Below, one piece after another: positions 29,508 through 39,610 of a stretch of 64,000 nt of DNA (position 1 is its first letter; the number at the start of each line of letters is the position of its first letter). The notes beneath the pieces were generated by a model. The model made no database searches and was not told the DNA's origin. It saw only the letters and a list, made by a program, of their open reading frames with translations. The stretch lies in NCBI RefSeq assembly GCF_016722765.1, contig NZ_JAEQND010000007.1, forward strand, positions 62,001 through 126,000. The letters run 5' to 3'. Source of the DNA: Ramlibacter alkalitolerans. GTDB taxonomy: Bacteria > Pseudomonadota > Gammaproteobacteria > Burkholderiales > Burkholderiaceae_C. Position numbers and translations under genes: made by a program.

Positions 29508-30902
29508 ATGAGCCAACTCGATCACAAATCCGAGGCCTGGTCCGCCCTCTTCAGCGAACCCATGAGCGACCTCGTCAAACGCTACACCGCCAGCGTGTTC
29601 TTCGACAAGAGGCTGTGGCAGGCGGACATCACGGGCTCGCTGGCGCACGCCGCGATGCTGGCGCAACAGGGTGTCATTTCCGCAACGGACCTCGCGGACA
29701 TCCGCCGCGGCATGGAGCAGATCCGCGGCGAAATCGGCTCCGGCGGGTTCGAGTGGAAGCTCGATCTGGAGGACGTGCACCTGAATATCGAGGCCCGCCT
29801 GACGCAGCTCGTGGGCGATGCCGGCAAGCGCCTGCACACCGGGCGCAGCCGCAACGACCAGGTCGCCACCGACGTGCGCCTGTGGCTGCGCGCCGAGATC
29901 GACCTGATCGCGGACCTGCTGGTCGGCCTGCAGAAGGCGCTGGTCGCGATCGCGGAGAAGAACGCCGACGTGGTGCTGCCAGGCTTCACGCACCTGCAGG
30001 TGGCGCAGCCCGTGAGCTTCGGCCACCACATGCTGGCCTACGTGGAGATGTTCGCGCGCGACCACGAGCGCATGCTGGACGTGCGCCGGCGCGTCAACCG
30101 GCTGCCGCTCGGCGCCGCGGCGCTGGCCGGCACCACCTACCCGCTCGATCGCGAGGCGGTCGCCCGCGAGCTGGGCATGGAAGGCGTGTGCCAGAACTCG
30201 CTGGATGCGGTGAGCGACCGCGACTTCGCGATCGAGTTCGCCGCCGCCGCCTCGCTCGTGATGGTGCACGTGAGCCGCTTCTCCGAGGAACTGATCCTCT
30301 GGATGTCGCAGAACTTCGGCTTCATCAGGATTGCGGACCGGTTCACCACCGGCTCGTCGATCATGCCGCAGAAGAAGAACCCGGACGTGCCGGAACTCGC
30401 ACGCGGCAAGACCGGCCGCGTGGTCGGCCACCTGATGGGGCTGATCACGCTGATGAAGGGCCAGCCGCTGGCCTACAACAAGGACAACCAGGAAGACAAG
30501 GAGCCGCTGTTCGACACCGTCGACACGCTCAAGGACACGCTGCGCATCTTCGCCGAGATGATCGAGGGCATCACGGTGCAGCCGCAGGCGATGGAGCAGG
30601 CCGCGCTGAAGGGCTATGCCACGGCGACCGACCTGGCCGACTACCTGGTGAAGAAGGGCCTGCCCTTCCGCGACGCCCACGAGACGGTGGCGCATGCGGT
30701 CAAGGCCGCCATCGCGCACCAGTGCGACCTGTCGGAGCTGCCGCTGGCCGTGCTGCAGCAGTTCCATCCCGCGATCGACAAGGACGTGTACGACGCGCTG
30801 TCGCTGCGCGGCTCGCTCAATGCGCGCAACACGCTGGGCGGCACCGCGCCGGCGCAGGTGCGGGTGCAGATCGAGCGGCACCGGACAAGGCTGGCGGCCT
30901 GA
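29508..30902 (+). CDS. argH: Argininosuccinate lyase
   Basis: Splits argininosuccinate into arginine and fumarate, the last step of arginine synthesis. The 464-residue protein has the fumarase-superfamily signature [20 protein letters not shown], with its catalytic serine loop, and the N-terminal [17 protein letters not shown] motif. The ATG at 29508 ([11 protein letters not shown]) is chosen; 11 upstream codons are not conserved in type. It ends 28 bases from the convergent DUF11 cluster. Confidence 0.97.
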   Translation: MSQLDHKSEAWSALFSEPMSDLVKRYTASVFFDKRLWQADITGSLAHAAMLAQQGVISATDLADIRRGMEQIRGEIGSGGFEWKLDLEDVHLNIEARLTQLVGDAGKRLHTGRSRNDQVATDVRLWLRAEIDLIADLLVGLQKALVAIAEKNADVVLPGFTHLQVAQPVSFGHHMLAYVEMFARDHERMLDVRRRVNRLPLGAAALAGTTYPLDREAVARELGMEGVCQNSLDAVSDRDFAIEFAAAASLVMVHVSRFSEELILWMSQNFGFIRIADRFTTGSSIMPQKKNPDVPELARGKTGRVVGHLMGLITLMKGQPLAYNKDNQEDKEPLFDTVDTLKDTLRIFAEMIEGITVQPQAMEQAALKGYATATDLADYLVKKGLPFRDAHETVAHAVKAAIAHQCDLSELPLAVLQQFHPAIDKDVYDALSLRGSLNARNTLGGTAPAQVRVQIERHRTRLAA

Positions 30903-30930
30903 AACGCGCCGGCGAGCGGTCCGCCGCCGC

Positions 30931-33492
30931 TCACTGGTCCAGCCGGACCTGGTAGGTGACGGAGAGCTGCGCCCCGGCCGGCAGCGCGCCGGTGAAGGTC
31001 CAGCGCACGCCGCCCGCCGTTCCGGCCGCCGGCTGGCTGCTGACGCTGCAGGCGGTGACCCCGGGCGGCAGCACTCCCGGGCAGGCCGCGTCCACGAAGG
31101 TGGTGAAGGCCGCCGTGCTGTCGTGGATCGCCAGCGTGGTGACCGGGCTGCTGCCCTGGTTCTGGGCGATCAGCGTGTAGAGCAGGACGTCCCCCGGAGT
31201 CGCGTTGACGTGGGTCGCCAGCCCGCCGCCGCGCGTCACGTTGCTCACGCGTTTCTGCAGCACCAGCGCCACCGGTTCGCCGACGGTGGTGAAGTCGGTG
31301 ACGGTCACCGTTGCCGCGAGGGCGGGAGTGGCGTTGGTGAAGGTGAACTGCGCGGTGACGGTCAGCGTGTTCTGGGCACCGAGGGGCGCGCCCGCCGGGA
31401 CGAACTGCTTGACGATCAGGCACACCTGGTCGCCCGCATTGACGCTGATGGCGGCCGACAGCACCGGCTCGGTGTTCTCCAGCGTCGCACTGCAGTTCGT
31501 GTCGCGGTAGATGATGCTGGTCCAGCCCGAGATCGCCGGCTGCGCCGCGGCGCTCACCGAGAACGCCACCTGGCCGCCGCTGCCGGCGTCGAAAGTATGC
31601 GGGTAGAACACCGCCGTGCCCGGCAAGGCGGACTGCGTGCCGTTGGGTGCGAACTCCGGAGACGCGACGAACCCGATGGCGACGCCGGTGTACTGCTGGC
31701 CCGCGACCGGGGTGAACACGAGGTTCGGGCGCGTGAAGGTGCCGCCGGTCGTGCCGGCACTGCCGCCGCTGGCGATCTGGCCGGCGGGCACCTGCGCCGG
31801 GCCGATGGCCAGCGTTCCCGTGCCTGCGGGCAACCAGAGCGTGAAGCTGCCGTCGCCCGCCGTGACGGCGCTCGCGACCATCGTGCCACCGGAGAGGGCG
31901 CGCACCGTGAGGCCGGCGATGCCGGCTTCGCTCGCCTGCCGCGCACCGTCGTTCGCGATGCCGCCGCCGGTGCCGAGGTCGGCAAAGACCGAACCGGTGA
32001 GGCGCGAGCCGTTGAACAGGCCGAAGTACTGCGGCGGCTCGGGATTGGTGCCGCCGGCGACGCTGATCGGCACGGAGCCGCTGCCGTTCTGAATGCCGAT
32101 CCAGCCGGTGGGCAGGGTCGGCGTGATGTCGCTCAGGGTGTTGTTGGTATCGAGCACCAGGCAGTAGTCGCCCCCCGGCACGCTGGGGAAGTTGAACGCG
32201 CCCGTCGCCGCCGTCACCGTGGCCACCTGCTTCGCCGGGCCGGTGCACGTTCCGGCCGGGTTCGGCACCAGCTTGACGTACAGGCCCGACACGCCGGTGC
32301 CGCTCTCGGCCGCGTCCTGCGCGCCGTTGCGGTTGGCATCGCTGTAGACCGTGCCGCCGACGGAACCGGGGATCGGCGTGCTGGTGAAGGTGCAGGCGAT
32401 CGAATCGCCGTACTTCAGGCTGCTGAAGGTGTACGTGTTCACCGCCTGGTTCACCGGCAGCGGGGTGGTCGACGAGGTATTGGCGTTGACGCAGGTGAGC
32501 GACGTCGTGTAGCTGGCCAGCGTGCCGATGCTGCCGGGGGCCATGGACTGCACCACCTGGAACGGGTAGCTGGCAGCCACCGTGGGCATCACCGCCGGGG
32601 CGAAGCCCGTGAGCGTGGTCCCCGAGGTGGCACCCGAGACGAGCGTGGTGCCCGTTCCCGTCCGCAGGGAATACGCGAGCTGGTCCGCGGGATTGGAGCG
32701 GCTGCCGTTGAACTGCGACACCACCGAGATCGATGCATAGCGCACGCCGATGATCACGCCCTGCAGGCCGCCGCCGTCGATGGTGGCGCGGATGGTCGTC
32801 GGGTTGCCGTCGGAACGGTAGATGTTGCTGCCCACCGTGCCGCTGACGCCGGTCAGGGTCACGGTCTGGCCGCCGTTGGTGATGCTCTGCGTGGGGAAGG
32901 TGTTGCTGGTTCCGTTGCGGATCTGGGCGACCCGCGTCCAGTCGTTGCCGTTCGTATTGAACACCAGCGTCTCGCCGGCGTTGGAGGATTCGCCGTCGGC
33001 CACGATGATGGAGTAGTTGGCCGTGCCGCCGGTGGGCGGCGTGACCACGATGTTGGTCAGATTGACGCGCGCGGAGCTGGCGTTCTTCGCGTTGTACAGA
33101 ACGGGCTGGCCGGGGATGCCCATGAACGCCTTGTTGCCGAACGCCGAGTCGCTCCACGACGGCACGCCCACCGCGGTCACGGCGGTCTCGTTGTTGCCGA
33201 CGCCACTGAGGCTGTCGACCACGACCTTCAGCGAGATGCGGGTGCCATCCGGCAGGTCGAAGCGGAAGGACTGCCCTGCGCCGCGGGCAGTGCCGTCGTT
33301 GTAGCCCGAGAAGTCCAGCCAGCAGTAGTCGCGGTAGTCGGACGGCGCCGTGCCCGCCTGCAACGCGGGGTTGCAGGTGCTGACGGTCTGGGCCTGGACC
33401 CTGCCCGGGCCGCCCAGGGCCAGCAGCAGGGCCACCGCGACGAGCAGGAAGGCGCGCCAGGCGCAGCGGACGAAGAGCGGGGCGCGGCTCAT
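30931..33492 (-). CDS. Secreted SdrD-B/DUF11 surface protein (gene D of cluster)
   Basis: An exported protein of 853 residues. Signal peptide: about residues 1-36 (AFLLVAVALLLALGGPGRVQAQ). The N-terminal module (YCWLDFSGYNDGTARGAGQS onward) resembles the CshA-type adhesin domain. Two SdrD-B-like domains follow, one with GGTVYSDANRNGAQDAAESG at about 377 and one near 500. The end is a DUF11 repeat (about 740-853) finishing VTYQVRLDQ. The start overlaps the stop of the 2002-residue barrel protein by four bases (ATGA), so the two are made together. No sortase signal or membrane anchor is visible, so it may be held by the barrel protein. Specific role unknown. Confidence 0.85.
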   Translation of the reverse strand: MSRAPLFVRCAWRAFLLVAVALLLALGGPGRVQAQTVSTCNPALQAGTAPSDYRDYCWLDFSGYNDGTARGAGQSFRFDLPDGTRISLKVVVDSLSGVGNNETAVTAVGVPSWSDSAFGNKAFMGIPGQPVLYNAKNASSARVNLTNIVVTPPTGGTANYSIIVADGESSNAGETLVFNTNGNDWTRVAQIRNGTSNTFPTQSITNGGQTVTLTGVSGTVGSNIYRSDGNPTTIRATIDGGGLQGVIIGVRYASISVVSQFNGSRSNPADQLAYSLRTGTGTTLVSGATSGTTLTGFAPAVMPTVAASYPFQVVQSMAPGSIGTLASYTTSLTCVNANTSSTTPLPVNQAVNTYTFSSLKYGDSIACTFTSTPIPGSVGGTVYSDANRNGAQDAAESGTGVSGLYVKLVPNPAGTCTGPAKQVATVTAATGAFNFPSVPGGDYCLVLDTNNTLSDITPTLPTGWIGIQNGSGSVPISVAGGTNPEPPQYFGLFNGSRLTGSVFADLGTGGGIANDGARQASEAGIAGLTVRALSGGTMVASAVTAGDGSFTLWLPAGTGTLAIGPAQVPAGQIASGGSAGTTGGTFTRPNLVFTPVAGQQYTGVAIGFVASPEFAPNGTQSALPGTAVFYPHTFDAGSGGQVAFSVSAAAQPAISGWTSIIYRDTNCSATLENTEPVLSAAISVNAGDQVCLIVKQFVPAGAPLGAQNTLTVTAQFTFTNATPALAATVTVTDFTTVGEPVALVLQKRVSNVTRGGGLATHVNATPGDVLLYTLIAQNQGSSPVTTLAIHDSTAAFTTFVDAACPGVLPPGVTACSVSSQPAAGTAGGVRWTFTGALPAGAQLSVTYQVRLDQ

Positions 33493-36400
33493 GGCTTCCT
33501 GGCGGGCGGCGCGTCGGGTGCGCCCTGCTCGGCGCCCAGCAGGTTCTCGTCGAACTTGTAGCGCAGGCGCAGGTAGGCACCGCGCTGCGTGTAGCCTTCG
33601 CCGGCCAGGTCCGCGGCGTTGAAACCCCGGAAGTTGTAGCCTACCGACAGCCACAGGTTGTTCATCACCATGTAGCCCAGTTCCAGACCGAGCGCGCTTT
33701 CGGCGGCGCCATCGCCCCAGAGGCGGTAGCCCTGCACGCCGACGTCCCAGCGGGAGCCCAGGTCCCAGGTGGAGCGCACACCGGCCAGGCGCGTGTGCGA
33801 GGTGCTGGCGAGGCCTTCGCTGCGGTCCTGGGCGCGCTTGGCGGCCAGCCGGACGCGCATCGTCCAGTCGGCATTCGGCTGCACATTGAGGTGGGTGGAG
33901 AAGATCAGGGAGGATTCGTCGCGCCGCGCATCGGCAGCCTGCGTATTGTCGCGGTCGTCGCGGTACTCGACGCGGGCGAGCGCGTTCCACTTGTCGCTGT
34001 CCACCGGCCGATAGGCGGCTCCTGCCTGCGCCGTCACCAGCCGCCGCTCGCCGCTGCCGTCGGTCTTTTCGTCGGTGTGGTACAGCGCCCGGTTCAGGAG
34101 GGTCCACTCCGCACCGAGCTTCTGCACCGAGGCCGCCGTCAGCAGCCAGCTGCGCGAGGTGGCGGAAGTCTGCCACTGGGCCTGGGCGGAGGCCTTCCAG
34201 TGCGCCGCCGACGTGTAGTCGACGCCAACGCTCAGGGCGGTGGAGTCGTCGCTCGCGGCGCGGCCGGCCAGGTGCTTGATGCGCTGGAAGGCGCCGCTGA
34301 TCCCCAGCCCGCTGTCGAGGCGCACGGTGCGGCGCAGGCCGACGGCCGCTTCGCTGCTGCGGCCGTCGATCGCGTCGCCGACCCGGTATTCGTTGAACAG
34401 CTGGGTGGAGTCGGGCAGCGTCGTGTCGATCCCCGCCACGGTCGAATAGCGCGAGAAGTCGGTGCTGAGCGTGTACGGTCCATTGAGGCTGTTGATGAAG
34501 TCGTGCCGCAGGTACGCCTTGCTGCTCGCGTTCAGCGCGTAATTGGCGCCGATGCCGATCTCGCGCCCGCCGCTGCCGTCGATGGCGAATTCGGCCAGGC
34601 CGAAGACTTCCGCCTGCGGCAGGCCCGGCACCGGCGCGGTCAGCTTCAGCCGCGCGCTGGTGTAGCCGGATGGTTCGGTGGACGCACCGGCGGCGGGCGG
34701 GACCACGGGCTCGATGACGGGGCTGCTGGTGCCGGGCAGCGCCGGGCCGGTGGCCGCCGCCTGCGCGTTGCTGCTGCTGTGGCGCAGGCCGACCTCCAGC
34801 TTGGCGTTGCCTCCCAGGCTGTGTTCCAGGCGCAGCTCGGCGCCGGTCTGCTCGGCGCCCGTGGCACCGGTGGTGGTGCGCAGGGCCTCGCCGACGATGC
34901 GGTTGCGCTCGTCGATGGTGTAGGCCGCCTTGGCGCCGTACTGCGCCTGGCCAGCCGACTGCGGGCTGCCCGGGTTGAAGAATCCTTCATCGCTGCGCGA
35001 GGCCCAGGCGTGGGCCTGCAGGCCTCCCTGCTCGTGGCGCAGCTCGATCCGCTGCGCGCTGCCTTCGCCTTGCAGGTCGGTGCGGCTGTGGGCGGCTTCC
35101 GCCGTCAGCACCGTCTTCTCGCGCAGCCGCGCCTCCAGCGTCAGGCCGTGCAGCTGCTGCCGGTTGGCCGGGTCCTGGTCGCGCACGGCGAGCGCGCCGG
35201 CCGTCACGCCCGGGAGCACCTGGACGCGCACCTCCGCACCCTCCACCGCGTGCTGCGGGCCGCCGTTGTCGACGTCGTAGCCCACGCGCACGAACACCGG
35301 GTTGAGGTCCGCATCGACGCTCGGCACCGGGTCCTTCAGCAGCAGCAGCCCGCCGAGCGCGTCGATGGAGTAGTCCGTGAAGCGCTCCAGTGGCGTCTCT
35401 TTCAGGATGCGCGAGAGCTGGTCGCGGCTGCGGGTGACGATGCGGACCTGCTCGCTGTTGGCCACCGCGTTGGCATCGAGGCGCAGGGGTCCCGAGGTGC
35501 CGTTGGCGCGGAATTCCTGCACCACCTGGGTGGCGGCGGTGCGGCTGGCGAAGGCCTCCGCGGTGACGGTGCCGTTGCTCCAGTGGCCCTTCACGCCATG
35601 CAGCGCGCGGGCGTACTGCGTGAGCTGGCGCGCGGGGTTGTCGCTCTGCGTGGCGAAGTCGCCGGCCAGGGCGTAGTTGCTGCCGTTCTGCAGCAGCACG
35701 TAGAGGCGCCCGCTGGACTGGGCCTCGAAGCCGCGCACCGAGGAGTCGCCGTACACCGGATAGAAGCGATCCGGCTGGATGTCGCGCAGCAGGCGCGTGT
35801 CGGGCTTGTCCGAGTCGTAGGCCAGCGTCAGGAGGCTGGATCCGAGGACCTTGCCCTTGAGGAACAGGCTGGCGCGGGCGCCGGCGTCGTTCCTGCCGCC
35901 GTCGAAGCTGCGCGACAGGCTCTGGATCTGGCGCTCGAACACGTCCCCGCCTTGCGCCGGGTGCAGCGCCGCGGGGCTCAGGTTGCGCAGGTTGATCGCG
36001 CCTTCGATGATGCCCGCGGCAATCAGCGGCCGCAGATTGGGCACGAGTTCGGCCTGGGCACGGCCCTTGGCCAGCCCGACGTCGGCCGTCACCTCCAGCG
36101 GCCCCGGCTGCGCCGGCGGCAGCAGCAGGAAGCGGCCGGAACCGCCCTCCACGAACACCTGCATGCCGGGCTGCGCCGGGTCGGCATCGGTCACCTGCCA
36201 CTGGCCCGTACTCGCGTGCAGCGTCACGCGGGTGCGCGCCACCACGGGAACGCCGTCCGCATCCTCCAGCGCGAGTTCCACCGGCACCGCGCTGGCGGCG
36301 TCGGCGACGATGCTGGCCGGCAGCGCGACCCGCACGGTCGCGAGCCGCCCTGGCGCCAGGACGGTGAGCTCCGAGCGCCCGCGCACGTTGCCGAACGGAT

Positions 36401-39400
36401 CGAGCACCGCCACGGCCACGGTGTTGCGCCCCGGCCGCAAGTCCACCCCGATGTACTCCCATGCCGTGACGCCGGACTGCTCCAGGCTGCTGCGCTTGCC
36501 GACCTGCCGGCTGGGCACCGCCACGCCGTTGACGGTCAGCTCGAAGGTGGCGCCCAGCGGGCCCTTCACGCGCACCCGCGTCTGGGCCGCGGGCAGGACC
36601 TGGCCGTCGCGCAGGTTGACGACGGCGACCTCGGGCGAGAGTTGCGGCAGCAGTTCCTCCAGCGGCGGCTCCTGTGCCGGCGCCGGCGCGGGCGCCGCGT
36701 CGGCCGGCGGCTCCGCTGCGGACCCGGCGGGCGGCGGCTGCACGTACAAGGGGGCCTGCGTGCCTTGCAGAGCGGCCGCCTGCGAGCCGCCGGCGTCGCC
36801 GACGGCGCCGAGCGGGCTGCGCGGGGACGGGCTGCCGGGCGCCGCACCGGGGAGACCCAGGGTGCCGCTGGCCGGCAGGGTGCGGGCGTCGACGGCGGAC
36901 GGCGGCGTCGTGGACAGCAGCATCGATGCCGCCTGCGTGATCTCCGAAGGCCGGTTCAGGCCTGCGCGGCGCGCGGTGAGCTGGGCGTCCAGCGCCGGGC
37001 CGCAGCCCGACACCACGAAGTCCGCCTTGTGCAGTTCGCCGCGGGTGAGGTCGACGAAGCGGCTTCCGGCATCGCCGCCATTGCGCTGGTCGAGCACTTC
37101 GAGCCTGGTACCCGCGGGCAGCGTCGTGCGGTCCACCTTGGCCACGTGGGTGCGCGGCACGAGGCCGTAGACGCTGTACTTGCCCTCCTCGTCGGTCACG
37201 GTGTAAGTGCCGTCGTCCAGGTAGATCCGCACGCCGGGGATGCCCGGCTCGCCGGCATCCTGCAGGCGGTTGCGGTTGCAGTCGGCGTAGACCTTGCCGA
37301 TCACGTAGGCGTCGTCGGCGAACACGCCGCCCACCACCTGCACCTTGACGCTGGCGCGGTTGGAGGAGATGCCGCTGCCGCTCGCTTCGGCGGTGTTGAT
37401 GCCGGAGCCACCCAGGCTGCCGGCGCCGATGCGCACCCGGTAATGCAGGGCGACGGTCTTCCCCTGGCCGATGGTGCCCACGGCAAAGCGCTGGCGCCCG
37501 CCGGCGACGGCTTGCGGGTCGGCCAGCGGCGCACCGTCCAGCCGCGCGCTGCCCGGCACATACGTGAAGCCGGCGGGCAGAGCGTCCAGCACTTCCACCC
37601 GCGGCAGCGGCACCTGCAGCACGTTGGCCACGCGCACCGTGTAATCGACGAAGCCGCCGACTTCGGCGACCGTCTTGCTGGCGCGCTTTTCCACCACGAG
37701 ACCGCCGCTGTCTCCGGTGTCGAGCGGGACGTCGAAGCGCACCGGGCGGCTGTCGAGGCGGAAGTCGCGGCCGTAGGAGCCGGCGCTGTTGATGATGCGG
37801 CCCGCCGGCTGCAGGACCTGCGGCAGCGCCGACGGGAAGGTGAAGCCGCGCGCCGGCGTCACCTTCAGGCGGTACGTGCTGGGTTGCAGGAGGGGAAAGG
37901 AGAACACCCCGTCGGCGCCGGTCACCATCTTCGAAGGCGCAGCGGACACGCCGTCCTCCGCCAGCACCCTGGCCGGCCCGCCGGGCTGGCCGCCGTTGCC
38001 GGCGCCCGCCACGTCGATCAGTTCCACGGTGGCGCCGGCCAGCGGCAGGTTGCTGCGGCTGTCGAACACCACGCCGCTCGGGTCGACCAGCAGGTCGGTG
38101 GTCGCCCGCACGGACACGCCGCCGCAGGCCGTGATGCTGGCGGTCACGATGTCGTTGCGCAGCACCTCCAGCACGCCGTTGCCGGTGGCCACGACGTGCA
38201 GCGCGGCGTTGGCCGTCGGCACGTCGGGCAGGATGCGGAACAGGCCCGTGTTCGCGCCCGTCTCCACCGCCATGAAGACCTCGGTGTCGCCGCTCAGCTG
38301 GCTGACCACGTTCACCGGCACCGTTTCCGGCCGCAGCGATTCCGTGTTGCACATCGCCGCGTCGACCTGCACGTACAGCGGCCGACCGGCGGTGGTCTGC
38401 ACGGCGGCGGCGCTGTACTGGTCGCTCGCGAAGAACCGGATGCCAGGCGCGCGCGTCGGCAACCCGAGCAGTACGGTATTGCTGCCGGCCAGCTTGCGCG
38501 TGCCCCGGTCGCTCCAGTCCGCCTGCGCCACGCCGGTCAGGGTGCCGGCGGCATTCTCGTGCACCGTCACGCTGAAGCGTCCCTGCGCCGCGCGCCCAGG
38601 CGCGAGCACGGGCAGCGCCCAGGCCACCGCGTCCACTGCGGCCGCCGCGGGCGGCGCGCTGACGTAGCTGTCGATCGCCGCGCCGACGACGTGGTACAGC
38701 AGGCGCGCCTCCGCGGGGCTGCCGGCCCGCGCGCTGGAGAAGGTGGTGTTCACCGGGATCGCCATGCGGAACCGCCACAGCGACGCTTCGGCGCCATCGA
38801 CGGTCAGCGCAACCGGGCCGACGTCCGCGTTGCCGGTGTTGCTGGCCGAGACGAGCCATTCGACCGTGTCGCCGGGGCGGGTCGAGGCCACGGACGCGGC
38901 CAGCGTCACCTGCAGGGCCGCGCCGCTGGTGGCGGTGAGGGTGTCGACGTTGCGGGCCCGGGCGCCGTCCTTGGCGGTGATCGCCTCCACCACCAGCATC
39001 GCGGCCTGGCCGACGCCGGCACTCGCCGGCACCAGGCCCGTCACCAGCAGGTAGGCGGTCGCGCCCGGTTCCAGGTCGATGCCCGCCGGCCCGACCTGCG
39101 GCTCACCCGCGTCGACGCGCGCGTTGCGGTTCACGTCCTGCACGACCTGAACGTCGGAGGGAACGAAGGCGCTTCCCGCCTGCACGCTGGTGGCCACGCG
39201 GTACTTCGCGGCCACGTTGCCGGTATTGGTGAGCACGTGGCCGGCCGTGAAGGGCGTGCCGGAGGCCAGCGTGAGGGCCTGGTCGGCCGTGAGCGTGACG
39301 GCTTCGAGCGGAAGCACCACCGTGTCCACGGTGTTCGAGCTGAGGCGGACCGAATTGCCGCTGGTGGTGTCGACGAAGGAGGCGAGCGCCGTGTTGCGGA

Positions 39401-39497
39401 TCACCGTCCCGGCCGCGGGCGCACCGGCCTGGACCGCGGCCCAGTACAGGAGCAGCAGCCAGCAGGTGAGGAGATTGCGCAGCCAGCCACGGGACAT
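33489..39497 (-). CDS. Giant DUF11/SdrD-B protein with C-terminal outer-membrane beta-barrel (gene C of cluster)
   Basis: A 2002-residue exported protein. Signal peptide about residues 1-24 (WLLLLYWAAVQAGA). The N-terminal domain is a paralogue of the start of gene B (shared HVLTNTGN). DUF11 segments near 600-720 (VDYTVRVANVLQVPLPRVEV) and an SdrD-B-like domain near 740-800 (GKVYADCNRNRLQDAGEPG) follow, then a proline/alanine linker near 930. From about 1190 to 1985 alternating amphipathic strands and many aromatic girdle residues suggest a large outer-membrane beta-barrel; YLRLRYKF looks like a beta-signal, followed by a 20-residue tail rich in Ala and Pro. No ribosome binding site is obvious at the ATG. 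Likely anchors the cluster's proteins at the cell surface (inference). Confidence 0.85.
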   Translation of the reverse strand: MSRGWLRNLLTCWLLLLYWAAVQAGAPAAGTVIRNTALASFVDTTSGNSVRLSSNTVDTVVLPLEAVTLTADQALTLASGTPFTAGHVLTNTGNVAAKYRVATSVQAGSAFVPSDVQVVQDVNRNARVDAGEPQVGPAGIDLEPGATAYLLVTGLVPASAGVGQAAMLVVEAITAKDGARARNVDTLTATSGAALQVTLAASVASTRPGDTVEWLVSASNTGNADVGPVALTVDGAEASLWRFRMAIPVNTTFSSARAGSPAEARLLYHVVGAAIDSYVSAPPAAAAVDAVAWALPVLAPGRAAQGRFSVTVHENAAGTLTGVAQADWSDRGTRKLAGSNTVLLGLPTRAPGIRFFASDQYSAAAVQTTAGRPLYVQVDAAMCNTESLRPETVPVNVVSQLSGDTEVFMAVETGANTGLFRILPDVPTANAALHVVATGNGVLEVLRNDIVTASITACGGVSVRATTDLLVDPSGVVFDSRSNLPLAGATVELIDVAGAGNGGQPGGPARVLAEDGVSAAPSKMVTGADGVFSFPLLQPSTYRLKVTPARGFTFPSALPQVLQPAGRIINSAGSYGRDFRLDSRPVRFDVPLDTGDSGGLVVEKRASKTVAEVGGFVDYTVRVANVLQVPLPRVEVLDALPAGFTYVPGSARLDGAPLADPQAVAGGRQRFAVGTIGQGKTVALHYRVRIGAGSLGGSGINTAEASGSGISSNRASVKVQVVGGVFADDAYVIGKVYADCNRNRLQDAGEPGIPGVRIYLDDGTYTVTDEEGKYSVYGLVPRTHVAKVDRTTLPAGTRLEVLDQRNGGDAGSRFVDLTRGELHKADFVVSGCGPALDAQLTARRAGLNRPSEITQAASMLLSTTPPSAVDARTLPASGTLGLPGAAPGSPSPRSPLGAVGDAGGSQAAALQGTQAPLYVQPPPAGSAAEPPADAAPAPAPAQEPPLEELLPQLSPEVAVVNLRDGQVLPAAQTRVRVKGPLGATFELTVNGVAVPSRQVGKRSSLEQSGVTAWEYIGVDLRPGRNTVAVAVLDPFGNVRGRSELTVLAPGRLATVRVALPASIVADAASAVPVELALEDADGVPVVARTRVTLHASTGQWQVTDADPAQPGMQVFVEGGSGRFLLLPPAQPGPLEVTADVGLAKGRAQAELVPNLRPLIAAGIIEGAINLRNLSPAALHPAQGGDVFERQIQSLSRSFDGGRNDAGARASLFLKGKVLGSSLLTLAYDSDKPDTRLLRDIQPDRFYPVYGDSSVRGFEAQSSGRLYVLLQNGSNYALAGDFATQSDNPARQLTQYARALHGVKGHWSNGTVTAEAFASRTAATQVVQEFRANGTSGPLRLDANAVANSEQVRIVTRSRDQLSRILKETPLERFTDYSIDALGGLLLLKDPVPSVDADLNPVFVRVGYDVDNGGPQHAVEGAEVRVQVLPGVTAGALAVRDQDPANRQQLHGLTLEARLREKTVLTAEAAHSRTDLQGEGSAQRIELRHEQGGLQAHAWASRSDEGFFNPGSPQSAGQAQYGAKAAYTIDERNRIVGEALRTTTGATGAEQTGAELRLEHSLGGNAKLEVGLRHSSSNAQAAATGPALPGTSSPVIEPVVPPAAGASTEPSGYTSARLKLTAPVPGLPQAEVFGLAEFAIDGSGGREIGIGANYALNASSKAYLRHDFINSLNGPYTLSTDFSRYSTVAGIDTTLPDSTQLFNEYRVGDAIDGRSSEAAVGLRRTVRLDSGLGISGAFQRIKHLAGRAASDDSTALSVGVDYTSAAHWKASAQAQWQTSATSRSWLLTAASVQKLGAEWTLLNRALYHTDEKTDGSGERRLVTAQAGAAYRPVDSDKWNALARVEYRDDRDNTQAADARRDESSLIFSTHLNVQPNADWTMRVRLAAKRAQDRSEGLASTSHTRLAGVRSTWDLGSRWDVGVQGYRLWGDGAAESALGLELGYMVMNNLWLSVGYNFRGFNAADLAGEGYTQRGAYLRLRYKFDENLLGAEQGAPDAPPARKP

Positions 39498-39570
39498 GGG
39501 GTGAAGGGGGGTACCTGCTCTGGTGGGTCGCAGAGCTTTCCGCAGGCCACCGCGATGGCCTGGGGAAAGC

Positions 39571-39595
39571 GGGGAAGGGCCTTCGGCCCCTCCCC
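39571..39595 (-). promoter_or_regulatory. Hairpin between genes B and C of the DUF11 cluster
   Basis: GGGGAGGGGCC and GGCCCTTCCCC on the minus strand pair with one mismatch around a 3-base loop, 16 bases after the gene B stop and 74 bases before gene C. No T-run follows, so it may lower read-through or protect the gene B mRNA end and reduce expression of gene C relative to B, not terminate fully. Confidence 0.5.
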
Positions 39596-39610
39596 TTGCC
39601 TACCCGGGGG